Assembly (NCBI GenBank): GCA_009760885.1
Contig: CM019701.1
Coordinates: 37,028,697-37,092,696 of the forward strand
Length of the DNA: 64,000 nt
From: Achatina immaculata
Taxonomy: Eukaryota; Mollusca; Gastropoda; Stylommatophora; Achatinidae
Direction of reading: 5' to 3'
In this document: positions 34,129 to 43,614 of the stretch, piece after piece
Layout: every line of letters starts with the position of its first letter
Numbering within the stretch: the stretch's first letter is position 1
Notes under the pieces: model-generated
What the model was told of the DNA's origin: nothing
Databases searched by the model: none
The model's input: the letters and a program-made list of their open reading frames with translations, nothing else
Program-made: the position numbers and the translations under genes

Positions 34129-35705
34129 GTTTATTACTGTGCTGTCTGAAAACTACATTATTCTACCTTTGTGTTATTTTTATGTAAATTAAACTGTACC
34201 ATAGTTATGAATATATGTTAAAAACATTGGCAGAAATGTCAGAAGAAAGCTAGGAAATAATTTTCGCCTAAATGGAAACAATATCTTTTTGCCAAGCATA
34301 GAAGAAAAACAACAAATTTGTAAATAGGAAAACAAGAACAAACATGACAAAAGCAATATAATGATGAACTGTCTATATAGGAAACTAATAGAAAATTCAG
34401 CAAAGGGAAAATAAGAATAATTTCGTTACACACACCAGGAGAACTGAAAAAAAATGTCCTTTAAAAAAGTTCAAGAATTTAAACGTTAGTTAAACTCATT
34501 AACCTGGCATTCGGAATAGTCACAGTCAAGTCAAGGGAAAATTAATTAGTAGACAAGAAAACAAAATCAAAGATGATGCAGGAAAATGAAAAAAAAAAAA
34601 TCCCCTGTGTGAAAATAAGAAATGTGTCAGTAGGAAAAAAAACAAATTCACCAAGCATTGCTTAATCCCTTGCTGATGGTCATTAATCATTTTTTAAAAG
34701 CCTTCTCGGTATCAGACGGATGAAGCATCTTTCTCTGTACAGTTTAAAGTAAACATATTACCACACTGCATATCAGTTCACCCAGCCTCTGAAGATGGGT
34801 ACGAGAGAAATCTGGGAAGGTAAAGAGGCCAGGCGTGATACTGTGCCGGGGGTCATGGAAAATACGAGCCTAACACTGTATTCCCCAATATGCCTTAATG
34901 GCAAGGAAATGGGAATTTTACCTTTTTTAGTATCAGCTTAAGCTATATTTTTTCAAAATATTCGACGTATGGCAAACAGTATATAATGTACAATATACAT
35001 AGAGCAAATGAAATTTGATCCATAGCATACATAATAGTAACTGACAGTCTGATGCTTAGTTTAATAGACCTTATGATAAACGGTGTAAGATGTAATCGTC
35101 CATGACTTCTCTACCAGCTCTTCTCTAAGAACCCGGTGAACACGTTGATCCCAGCCCTACAGATGGCCAGGTTTAAAGTGGAGAATCATCTATTACAGTA
35201 CAACGAAAGTTTCGTCGCCATTGTCAGTAATAATAAAAATACTCACTTTTCTGAGTTTCATTTCACTTTTTTTTACCAAAAAATATGTATAGCGCTTATT
35301 TATTTTCCATTTTAAAAATCCAGCTATGCTTTATGCCGGACCCTGTACTTGTGTCTTCTAACTTCAAGTTTAGTCCTCGTTTCTTCCTCAGATGATTTTG
35401 GGCCGTTACCCAGATATGCTCTCTTTTCTTTAATGTTCACATGTTTTTCCCAATCTCATGGCTGATAGAAAAATATCACAATGATGGCTTGAAATATTGT
35501 TGCACTTTAGTTTTGATCTACCCTGTGACCTCTTTGTCTCCACGGATACGAGAATACGGCTGTCATCCACATATAATATACATATCAAATATTCAGTTAA
35601 GCAATTATTTATATGGTACTCACTGCAGCTACTGATTCTAAATCCTTGACAACTTGAAATGAAAACGAGGTTAAAAAGGATCCACATTTTTGTTAGTTTG
35701 TCCAT
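27321..35705 (-). CDS. GM2A: GM2-activator-like protein (ML-fold), 4 exons, complete
   Basis: In vertebrates this small lysosomal lipid-transfer protein lifts GM2 ganglioside out of membranes and presents it to beta-hexosaminidase A; the ligand of invertebrate relatives is not known. Exons 35624-35705, 30462-30666, 29122-29293 and 27321-27470 join at GT-AG borders with matching phases into 609 bases, 202 residues plus stop; the human protein is of similar length (193). Residues 1-20 are a signal peptide (WILFNLVFISSC core). The mature part has eight cysteines (27, 89, 96, 102, 113, 124, 126, 173), as in the family, in contexts GPVWINIPCVNNVGSC, YRDIC, LPCSCPVAAGIYTIS and IACLNAEVSV. Possible N-glycosylation at NVT (61) and NAT (107). 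A second ATG at codon 7 could also start it. I infer secretion or lysosomal targeting. Confidence 0.9.
27690..27870 (+). repeat. SINE-like copy, diverged
   Basis: Contains gattcgaatctgg (weak box B) and the body segment ggtcaggcatgatgctgacc, which is also in the copies at 34786-34930 and 62340-62635. Confidence 0.6.
27930..29120. other. GM2A-like intron 3, no gene
   Basis: AT-rich intron with a GAT/GAC microsatellite at 28396-28436 and A/T runs. No coding exon seen. Confidence 0.55.
29122..29293 (-). CDS. GM2A-like exon 3
   Basis: Acceptor ccatgccag, donor TGGGC|GTAAGA, 172 bases. Completes Cys96 (TG|C) and encodes TYRDICSLFG, KECPTVLKANKLPCSCPV and AAGIYTISQIS. The P-C-x-C-P-x-x-x-G-x-Y block is typical of the family. 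Confidence 0.9.
29650..30185. mobile_element. Non-coding foldback derived from Penelope ends
   Basis: Left side 29650-29795 (tataaactaggaaaaaagta ... ttaatcacacaaaaacacac) and right side 30040-30185 (gtgtttttgtatgtttaag ... tttttccttgtttata) are inverted copies of the same end found around 20.6 and 21.6 kb. The 245 bases between carry no GIY-YIG or RT. It lies in GM2A-like intron 2. Confidence 0.78.
30462..30666 (-). CDS. GM2A-like exon 2
   Basis: Acceptor ttatttacag, donor TCATG|GTATGT, 205 bases. Encodes VEPSPVQIPGSVTVDASINV and KKFGPVWINIPCVNNVGS. The P-x-x-(I/V)-P-G and (V/L)W-I-x-I-P-C motifs are diagnostic. Confidence 0.92.
30895..31005. repeat. (GAA)n and (TTTG)n microsatellites
   Basis: About ten gaa units at 30898-30931 and five gttt units at 30983-31004, inside GM2A-like intron 1. 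Confidence 0.9.
31384..31836. mobile_element. hAT-like non-autonomous element (MITE)
   Basis: Ends are inverted (cagcgtttccca / tgggaaacactg). They are flanked by an imperfect 8-bp duplication, ctacagta at 31376-31383 and ctatagca at 31837-31844 (6 of 8 match). The interior is C-rich with a 14-G run, and has no transposase. Confidence 0.65.
31850..33510. other. GM2A-like intron 1, no gene; compound microsatellites
   Basis: Holds CT (32586-32612), CA (32628-32660) and GA/GACA (32661-32700) tracts and another CT tract at 33386-33410. No exon recognised. Confidence 0.6.
33515..33640 (+). mobile_element. LINE family 2, last 125 bases
   Basis: Matches DDLQMDATAAGHLAYNREAY and the tail caaaggacatgcagatgaatga of the longest copy at 18655. 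5'-truncated. Confidence 0.85.
33690..34128. repeat. Cluster of CAGA, G-run, GA and CT microsatellites
   Basis: CAGA repeats 33692-33752, a G-run at 33757-33768, GA at 33932-33950, CT at 34003-34028 and 34093-34125. The small open frames across these are artefacts. Confidence 0.9.
34130..34780. other. No feature seen (GM2A-like intron 1)
   Basis: A-rich intron sequence without exon or element signal. Confidence 0.5.
34786..34930 (+). repeat. SINE copy, 5'-truncated
   Basis: cacccagcctctgaagatgg, gagaaatctggg, ggccaggcgtgatactg and the end aatgggaattttacc match the full copy at 62340-62635 in order. Confidence 0.8.
35118..35226 (+). CDS. Possible short exon, opposite strand, unidentified
   Basis: Between cttctctaccag and TTGTCA|GTAATA the frame reads FSKNPVNTLIPALQMARFKV then ENHLLQYNESFVAIV, a composition more like protein than the surrounding intron. 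It is nested in GM2A-like intron 1 on the other strand, has no partner exon that I can find, and may be chance. Confidence 0.2.
35624..35705 (-). CDS. GM2A-like exon 1 (signal peptide)
   Basis: Starts MDKLTKMWILFNLVF and ends SSC + one base at CTGCA|GTGAGT. The split codon A|GC fits exon 2 and gives FRISSCSINPAEDVIRVL, matching the family's conserved start (Cys followed by an E/D-x-V-I-R stretch). Confidence 0.82.
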
Positions 35706-36061
35706 TTCAGGCTTTCTAATGGTGGGAACTATCGATCTTGAACAGCAGAACATGTCGGCCGAGTGTGCCAAACTGTAGCAGCCTGACGCAGATACGACGG
35801 TCTCCTGTGTCTTGCCCTTGTTTAATCTCTCCCGTGGATACATTTCAGCTAGGTTCACGTGACTTGAACATCACCAGGAAAACCGTTTATAATCACGCAA
35901 ACACTTCAAAATTAATAGCTCACAAAAAGAACAACCTTTCAAATAATGAGGACATTGACGCAAGTAAATTTGTTGACTTGTGGGCTGTAATAGGAACTAC
36001 TGAGGCTCCACACTTTATTTCATGGCGGAATTTTTCAACTTCTCTGCAACGGAGATATGTA

Positions 36062-36524
36062 CAGTAAACCATCGATTTAATGGACCCCGATATAATGGAT
36101 TTCGGATTTAACGGACTGGACAAAAATCTTACTCTTCAATTGTACTGTCAAAAAGATGAGTGTATATTACATATTATTATTATTTATATTTGACTATTTT
36201 ACAGTGCTGTATATCGTAGTAAAGACCAAATTAGTATGCATAAAATCCCTTGATGAGGTTTAAAAACTCGCCGAAAACAGGAAAACTTGGCGGACTACCA
36301 TGCGAGCCTGTGTGACGTATAACGGCACGAAAATTATGTAAGATATCATAGTAACGTTTTTTTTAACTTTAAAACAATAAAAATGCAAAAATGATATACC
36401 TTACCTCCCCCCCCCCCCCCGGCCCCTCCCCATATCATTCGATTTAACGGACTTTCGGGAATGACTGACGCCCCTTCCACCCCCACCCCAACCCCCAATT
36501 AGTCCATTAATCGAGAGTTTAGTG
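36062..36524. mobile_element. pogo/mariner-like MITE with a LINE tail nested inside
   Basis: Ends cagtaaaccatcgatttaat (36062) and, inverted, cactaaactctcgattaat (36524), each bordered by TA. The interior repeats a gatttaacggact motif at both sides, and encloses a family 9 LINE 3' end (about 36235-36350) and a C-run. Confidence 0.72.
36235..36350 (+). mobile_element. LINE family 9 3' end, nested in the MITE
   Basis: Matches cataaaatcccttgatg, aacaggaaaacttgg and atgcgagcc...tgacgtataacggcacg of the copies at 26600 and 54916. Only about 115 bases. Confidence 0.75.
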
Positions 36525-36529
36525 TATTT

Positions 36530-37540
36530 AATATAATGTTTTAAATATTTATTAAATATTTAATATAATTTATTTGTACTGCAAGGATTCTAATCTGTTG
36601 ATGCTTATCGTTGTCACAGTCGTCATCCTACGCTATTGCTTCATGTAAGTGTTGGTTACTTGCCTCTCACTTTGATGATTCAGCTCGACAACTGTTCCTT
36701 TCGCCTCTCTTCATGTATCCAAGCATCCATATTTTAAAAAAATTCCTTTGTTCATTTTAATAAGATTTTTCCTATAAAACTGTCTATTTCTAGTTATCCA
36801 TGTGAACATGCCAAAGTACACTAGTAATCTGGTCCCACTGATTTGTAACTCCACTGAAGTAGAATATTTGTATTTTGTCACTTGTCTTTTTTTTGGTCCA
36901 TTTCAGATGCTAATTTTTGGCTGTACTCCATTGTTCGATTCGGGAACAATACATAGGCATATTCTGCAAGAAATTCTTTCATGTGTCCACATTTCTGGAG
37001 AAAGGGGGCGCCATTTCCATTTTCTTCTGTAATGTTCGTTTGTCAGTGTCAGAAAGTATTGTCACAGAGTAGTGCCATAGAGTAATGTCACAGAGCAGAG
37101 TTGTAACTATTACTATTATAATTCACGGAGCTTTTCCAGATGTAAGTGAGCGCGTATGATCATTATAAGTTCAACAAATATTTATGGATAAAAGTAATCC
37201 AACACAATAAAGGAAACTTCTCTCATCTCAAGAAACATTTGACATTCGTGATCATTCTATAGAGAAATCTTTAACCATCATCACAACAAGTTAATGTTGT
37301 TACAGTGACCCCAGCGTCTGTCTGTCTCTGAAGAACGAATTGTCATTGCTCCACGTGGACTTGTGGAGTCCCTTCAAAACATCGAACTATCTCGTGACGA
37401 CTTGTACCATCTCTGAGTAATGAAATAGAGAAAAAAGCAGATACTTGATGCAGAACTCCCTACCAAACAGAACTATTTAGACTGTGCAGTTAAGTTTTTC
37501 ATTTAACATTCTCTTTTCACTTAACAAATCACTAGAAAAA
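36530..37540. other. No gene recognised
   Basis: AT-rich intergenic-looking sequence upstream of the GM2A-like start. A 76-codon plus frame (36802-37032) has no recognisable features. Confidence 0.45.
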
Positions 37541-37549
37541 AAAAAAGAA

Positions 37550-37920
37550 TAACAGCATTTGAAATGAAGTCTTATAGAATATCATGGATAGAAAGAAGAT
37601 CAAATAAAGAGATATTGATGGGATAGGCTGTCGCAGAGAACTGGCTCGTAAACAGTATCAGAATTAGAAAGTTGAGATATTTCGGCCACATCAGTAGACA
37701 TAATGGTTTGGAAAGGATTATACTTAAGGCAAAGTGCCCAGCAAAATAGAAAAGGGACTATCTCGCTGCATGTGGTCTCAGGACATGACAGAAAGTTTGA
37801 ATATGTCACAGCGAGACACTGGTCAACTTGCGTGAGACAGCACTGCATTCAAGGAATCTGTGAGTGGGACAACAACGTTCTGGAAAGGACACGTCACGTG
37901 AAGAGAACAGGTTACGTTTA
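37550..37920 (+). mobile_element. LINE 3' end, family 4
   Basis: SYRISWIERRSNKEILMG, AENWLVNSIRIRKLRYFGHI then SRHNGLERIILKAKCP, followed by a shifted tail. The same tail lies antisense at 56030-56500. Confidence 0.75.
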
Positions 37921-37924
37921 AATA

Positions 37925-39145
37925 TGTTTGCAATTATGAGCATCAAAAAGTGCATACGCCTTCAGAATTGTCAAGTTATCACATTAATAGAGAGTTAACG
38001 CTGGCAGGAACCAAACAGATGCGATTTGTGATCCTGCAGTCAAGGCTGGACGTTAAGGTCAACTGCATCATTTCGTGCGGTACTATTAGCAACAAATAAA
38101 TATTTTCAATGACTGGTTTATTTCATGCGGTGTATGGAAATAAACTATTTTGTACCCTTCTCGATATTTATAAAATAAATCTTCATATGCTTTCTTAAAC
38201 AGGGTTACTCAGCTTCTGTTTGAATCAGTTTGTGTGTCACATGTCAGCAATTCCTGTCAGTAATTTGTTCGTTTTTTTTTTAAGGGGGTGTGTTAAGGAC
38301 CATGTTTTACCTTGATCATTGATATCTCTAACCCGTTCGATGATCTCTTCTCTTCTGTGCTAATTGCTTGGCCATTTCAGATATTCTTCTGTCGGTCTCT
38401 CCCTTCTTTTTCCCCTTGAGTTTTCCAGTGGTTCTCAAACTTCTGTCTTCTCAAACTTCGTTTTTTAGACTCTTGTCCTAAGAATTTTTAAAATTCTTTT
38501 TCATATTGTATTAGTGTTGTACGGCTTCTGTGCAAACTTCTTCATGTAAAAGTTTGTGTCTGGAGACAGAGTAACTGACAGCAGCTGAAAAACTCCAAAC
38601 CAAATCTCTGTAACTTCCAGGTTCCGTTTCATCTGTTCGACTAATATTACTGTTTATTGATATTTTATTACATGATTATCCACACCATTCTCAGCATGTC
38701 ACAGTTGGGGAGAGGTGGGGCAGTGGAGGATTATCCATAAGGTTGAAAAGACCTAGGGCTCCAGTAGCGCAGGGGGTAGGGCAGGGGGTCCAGGGTCAAG
38801 AACAACAAAAATCTGCAACAATAGATTAATGTTTTATGAAATTTATATCAGGAGATGGACTGTATAAGTTGGAGGGGGTGGGGCCTTTACTAAATTCGCC
38901 TAAACAACTGTAGCCGGGGGGGGGGGGAGAGAAGAAGATCCGCCACCAAAAGTTTGCCAACCCTTTCACAGTGACACGGTTTAAGATAATATTAACAAAG
39001 CGAAAGAAAGTTTGCACAAAGGATGTTCTTGCCTGAGTCATCAACAGTATTCACACGTAAAGAAATACTAGTAAACATACGACCGGAAATGGTAGCTTAT
39101 TCTATACGACTTGACTCGGTACATATCTGAAATGTGCACGGCTGT
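37925..39145. other. No gene recognised; G-runs
   Basis: Contains G-rich stretches at 38700-38790 and a 12-G run near 38917-38928. A lone hAT-like end (cagtggttctcaaactt, 38437) has no partner. Confidence 0.4.
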
Positions 39146-39149
39146 ATCT

Positions 39150-39275
39150 TACATCTTTACATCCTTTCAGTGCAGCTAAACATCACATAGAGCTCGCATG
39201 GTAGTTTGCCAAGATTTCCTGTTTTCGGTGAGCTCTTCAACCTCATCAAAGGATGTTATTCCTACTAACCCGGCC
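39150..39275 (-). mobile_element. LINE family 9 3' end
   Basis: Antisense copy: ctcgcatggtagtttgccaag, ttcctgttttcggtgagctc and catcaaaggatg are the reverse of the tail at 55020-55110. Confidence 0.7.
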
Positions 39276-39574
39276 TCTTTTAACAATGTATAGGACAATT
39301 ATAATGAACATCATTTTCCCCCGCATTGACATAGGAAGGTAAAGTAAAGAATGTGTTCGTGTACAGGGACGTTTTGTTGGTCTTCAGTTGTAAAATGAAA
39401 TAGGACCCTGTGTGTGCAGACGAACGTGACCTGTCAGGTATTTGTCAGATATGTGTGTAACGTTTCTAAGCAGGCAAATTGCTTTTGTTTCCGTGAATGA
39501 TGGACAAAGTGGAAACCGGCATCAGATTGTAGAGATCACCGTGAGTTGCTGTTGGATAAGATATAGTTCGAAGT

Positions 39575-39935
39575 CAATCATTTACATGTCCCTTGCGGAA
39601 CTTTGCCTCCCTAACAGCTCTCCTGTAGGCCTCTCGGTTGTAAGCAAGATGCCCTGCTGCTGATGCATCCATTCACAGATCATCAACGATGTCTTACAAC
39701 CATCTTCACCTTGATCTTACTCTCTTTCGTTTTCTCATTGTGTACCCTTCCAAGACTGTCTTCTGTAAATTTTCATGACGTTTAATATGTCCAAAATGTG
39801 TAAGTTTTCTCTGTTTAGTCCTCTTTACTAACCAACCCTCTTCAATATTAAGTTCTTGTAGTATGGATATATTTGTTCTTTTTTGTGTCCATGATATTTG
39901 AGGCATTTTTGTGTTTCTCAGCTGTTTCGTTAAGT
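39575..39935 (-). mobile_element. LINE family 2, 3' end
   Basis: Minus frame MPQISWTQKRTNISILQELN, then IEEGWLVKRTKQRKLTHFGH, then the tail with cttgcggaactttgcctccc. It is truncated within the CETWTLNKT region, where a 50-bp tandem array begins. Confidence 0.85.
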
Positions 39936-40190
39936 GTCCAGATACACTATTTACGTGAATATTTTTGTTAATAGTTTTGTTAAGTGTCCAGATACACTAT
40001 TTATGTGAATATTTTTGTTAATAGTTTTGTTAAGTGTCCAGATACACTATTTATGTGAATATTTTTGTTAATAGTTTTGTTAAGTGTCCAGATACACTAT
40101 TTATGTGAATATTTTTGTTAATAGTTTTGTTAAGTGTCCATATACACTATTTACGTGAATATTTTTGTTAATAGTTTTGTTAAGGGATGG
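39930..40190. repeat. 50-bp tandem array starting at the LINE end
   Basis: Five near-identical units (taagtgtccagatacactat + ttatgtgaatatttttgtta + atagttttgt). The first bases of the unit, gttaagtgtccag, are LINE sequence. Confidence 0.9.
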
Positions 40191-40400
40191 CGCCGGACAC
40201 CTAGTCTCGAAAAGGCCCACCCCAACAAATGACTGTCTACCGACTCGGGTAATGCCACTGCGCACACTTTATCCACCACCCGAGTGACCAAGAAGCCCTA
40301 AACCCAGCTCTGGCCACAGAAAGCTACACTGAAGGACAAACTTTGGGACGTAAAACATGACCTCCAAAAGATTGCGCAATTTATCCAGACAGTAAATAAA
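40190..40400. other. Unrecognised GC-richer block
   Basis: About 210 bases (gatggcgccggacacctag to agtaaataaa) with a different composition from its flanks. Possibly a fragment of a mobile-element 5' region; no motif recognised. Confidence 0.3.
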
Positions 40401-40479
40401 GATGTCTGAGGATAGAACCATAGAACAAAGAAGAAGCACAGACACTCCGTATTTTAAAGGTTTTGTCCGTGTCCGTATC

Positions 40480-40540
40480 TCTCTCTCTTTCTTTCTCTCT
40501 CTTTCTCTCTCTTTATCTCTCTCTCTTTCTGGTTGTGTGC

Positions 40541-40582
<42 letters not shown>

Positions 40583-40612
40583 TTTGAAAAGGGTGGGGGG
40601 GGGGTGTCCATA
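40480..40612. repeat. CT/TTTC and GA microsatellites with G-run
   Basis: CT-rich 40481-40530, GA 40541-40580, and G-run about 40590-40606. The mirrored CT and GA blocks could fold back on each other. Confidence 0.9.
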
Positions 40613-41257
40613 TTTTTGAACTGACCCCGCTTGTAAAATAAAATACTGACGAAGACAGTCACAACGATGAGAAGATTGATGGCGGGCGTGGGAGTATATG
40701 AATGGGAGAAAGCAGATCATTTCGGTGGAAATCTCTGTGCATTTTTTCAAAAACAAACCACTAAAATCTCATGACTTTTGTGGCGCAGATACGGAAACTA
40801 CGTTTTGTTTGTACACAGGAGTACATGATCAAAGTTTTAGACCACTTCATTACCATTCAAAACTTATTTCACAACTTTATGTTCCAAAATATTCTATTTA
40901 CGCAACAAAAACGGGTCACAGATTATGAGTTCTGTGACTGAAAAAGTACAAAAGTGAAATAGTGCCAAATTTTTAAAACTGTATCTCCAGATGCATCAAA
41001 CAGACTACATTTTAAGCTTATGACTAAAACACTCGTTCACTATTTTGGTGTTAAAGTGCGACTAATAGAGTCCGAGGATTTAACGGTCGATAATTTAACC
41101 CAACATGTGACTAAAATGTTTTAAAATTTTGGCTCAGAGAATAAAATGGTGCCATGCTGGGCAGATAATACTTAATGGGAGTGAGAAGGCAGGACAACAT
41201 CGAAGTTCAAAGTTACAAGAGGATAGGGTAGAAAAATTTGTAAGCACTCAATGTTAA

Positions 41258-41365
41258 ATATTATGGACACAGAAAATATCATGGACACAGAACATATCAT
41301 GGACACAGAAAATATCATGGACTTATAAAATATCATGGACACATAAAATATCATGGACACACAAA
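41258..41365. repeat. Approx. 20-bp tandem array starting at a LINE end
   Basis: About six units of aatatcatggacacagaaa. The last unit runs straight into the LINE family 2 sequence tatcatggacaca, so the unit is itself LINE sequence. Confidence 0.88.
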
Positions 41366-41675
41366 AGAACAAATATGTCCATACTACAAGAACTTAATAT
41401 TGAAGAAGGCTGGCTAGTAAAGAGGATTAAACAGAGAAAGCTTAAATATTTTGGACATATTAAACGTCATGAGAATTTACAGAAGACCGTCTAGGAAGGG
41501 TACATAATGGAAAAAAAGAAAGAAAGGATGACCAAGGGGAAGATGGCTGAAAGACATCGTTGATAATATGCAAATGGATGTATCAGCAGCAGGGCATCTT
41601 GCTTACAACTGAGAGGCCTACAGGAGTGCTGTTACAAATGCAAAGTTCCGCATGGGACATGCAAATGACTGATTG
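41345..41675 (+). mobile_element. LINE family 2, 3' end
   Basis: Begins ...SWTHKRTNMSILQELNIEEG, then WLVKRIKQRKLKYFGHIKRH, ending gcatgggacatgcaaatgact. One early stop near 41491. Confidence 0.85.
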
Positions 41676-42003
41676 ACTGACTGACTGAATGCTGGGCTCA
41701 TAATGTTCAGATTTCTGAACAGAGAGGTGTTAATCAACTGCTCTTTGATATACAGAAATCGTTGTCGTAAAAAAAAGACTTTTTCACATTTTTACTGTTA
41801 AGGTAGAAAAACGGAATTTTGCGAGTTTGCACAGTACAAGAAAATTGTATTTTATTCTTGACGACCCAAATGTACTGGGTCTGCTGGTCATATTCCAAAA
41901 GGTATGAAAATATTCTAGTTGATTTGTCAGAGGTGAAACATAGTTTTTTGCCGTAATAGTTTCTTCTTGCTTTGGTATTCGTGGGATGCTTCGCTACTTC
42001 ATA

Positions 42004-42250
42004 ATTTGTCCGTATCTCGTCTTCATAAATTATGAGTTTGTCCATATTTTGTTTTCATAAATTACTACTGGTAGACCTATTTCGCCTTCATAAATTATGA
42101 GGTTGTCCGTATTTCTTTTCATAAATTACTAGGCTTAGACCTAGTTCGCCTTCATAAATTATTTAAGTTGGCCGTATTTCGGTTTCGCAAATTATATAAG
42201 CTGTCCTATTTTGCCTTCATAAATTATGTAATCCGTCCTGTTTCGCCTTT
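42004..42250. repeat. Diverged approx. 37-bp tandem array
   Basis: Six or seven units built on ttcataaattat + tgtccgtatttcgcc. Low identity between units. Confidence 0.7.
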
Positions 42251-42539
42251 ATCAGTTGTGATAACTATAAGAGTGTCCAAACTGTCAATGCCTTTTGTCT
42301 AGTGCGGTTGTCTCAGAAAAATGACAACATAAAATGGAAAGTCGACAGACAGGTCCAGCTCACCAGACATGAACGTTGCTGTCGGCCTCCATAGCGGACA
42401 GTTCCAACAAAAAGCTCGTCCATGCATGTTTCTTGCTGAAACCGACAAGCTACGGTCGTCATTCCCCCCACTTCTAAACATAATCTTTCTCTAAAATGTA
42501 GTCTAGCTTTTCTCTTCTTTCCTTCATTTTCTGCTTTGT

Positions 42540-42690
42540 ATCTTTTTGAATCAGATGAAAACTGAAACGTCTCAATCGTATGAATATGGGGGATTCTAAT
42601 TCCTAAATAAGATTTTAAATGTTATTTGCTACACCTTTATTGCAGTGGGTTGTGTACAGTACACTTAGTCGTATGTACATTTATAAAAAA
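42540..42690 (+). mobile_element. Penelope-type 3' end remnant
   Basis: cagatgaaaactgaaacgtc followed by tttattgcagtgggttgtg and the cgtatgtacatttata end, in the same order as in the ends at 21600-21740 and 30085-30240. Confidence 0.5.
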
Positions 42691-42984
42691 AAAAAATGCT
42701 TGTCCCAGTGTTTACAGCATGAGACGGAGAAGTAAAGAGTATCACCTTGAACAAATCACTTGTACGTACGTCATGAATGACAGAATGCTATCCTGACTTG
42801 TCCCAAGGGTATGATCCTAATGAAAACAATTCTGTTTCCTTTCATTTATCTTTCCATCATTATACAGTCGGATGTTTTTCTGCTGAAAGCGTGTGATGTT
42901 TGTTATTTCTGTCTCATTTTTATCCGTTGTCTTCCACGTTAAAACAAACAAACAAAAACTCATCCTGGTTTAATAAAATTGTTC

Positions 42985-43614
42985 AGATTTTTAAGGTCAT
43001 ACTAAATCTAGCCCATTGTCTTGTTCATAGTTAAGATTTGAGATGATACTAAATCTAGCTCCTTGTCTTGTTCATAGTTAAGATTTGAGGTGATACTAAA
43101 TCTAGCTCCTTGTCTTGTTCATAGTTAAGATTTGAAGTGATACTAAATCTAGCTCTTTGTCTTGTTCATAGTAAAGATATGAAGTGATACTAAATCTAGC
43201 TCCTTGTCTTGTTCATAGTAAAGATATGAAGTGATACTAAATCTAGCTCCTTGTCTTGTTCATAGTAAAGATTTGAGGTGATACTAAATCTAGCTCCTTG
43301 TCTTGTTAATAGTTAAGATTTGAAGTGATACTAAATCTAGCTCTTTGTCTTGTTCATAGTAAAGATTTGAGGTGATACTAAATCTAGCTCTTTGTCTTGT
43401 TCATGGTAAAGATTTGAGGTGATACTAAATCTAGCTCTTTGTCTTGTTCATAGTAAAGATTTGAGGTGATACTAAATCTAGCTCCTTGTCTTGTTCATAG
43501 TAAAGATTTGAGGTGATACTAAATCTAGCTCTTTGTCTTGTTCATAGTTAAGATTTGAAGTGATACTAAATCTAGCTCTTTGTATAACTCATGGTTGAGA
43601 TTTAAGGCGATACT
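42985..43614. repeat. 47-bp minisatellite
   Basis: About 13 units of gatactaaatctagctcctt + gtcttgttcatagttaagat + ttgaggt. One further unit lies at 44459-44495, on the other side of the inserted retroposon. Confidence 0.95.

Noticed and set aside
38437..38453. hAT transposon end (also 50579-50592)
   Set aside because: Each is a single end-like motif with no partner end or target duplication nearby.
42985..43614. CRISPR-like array
   Set aside because: There is no repeat/spacer structure: whole 47-base units repeat head to tail. The genome is eukaryotic.
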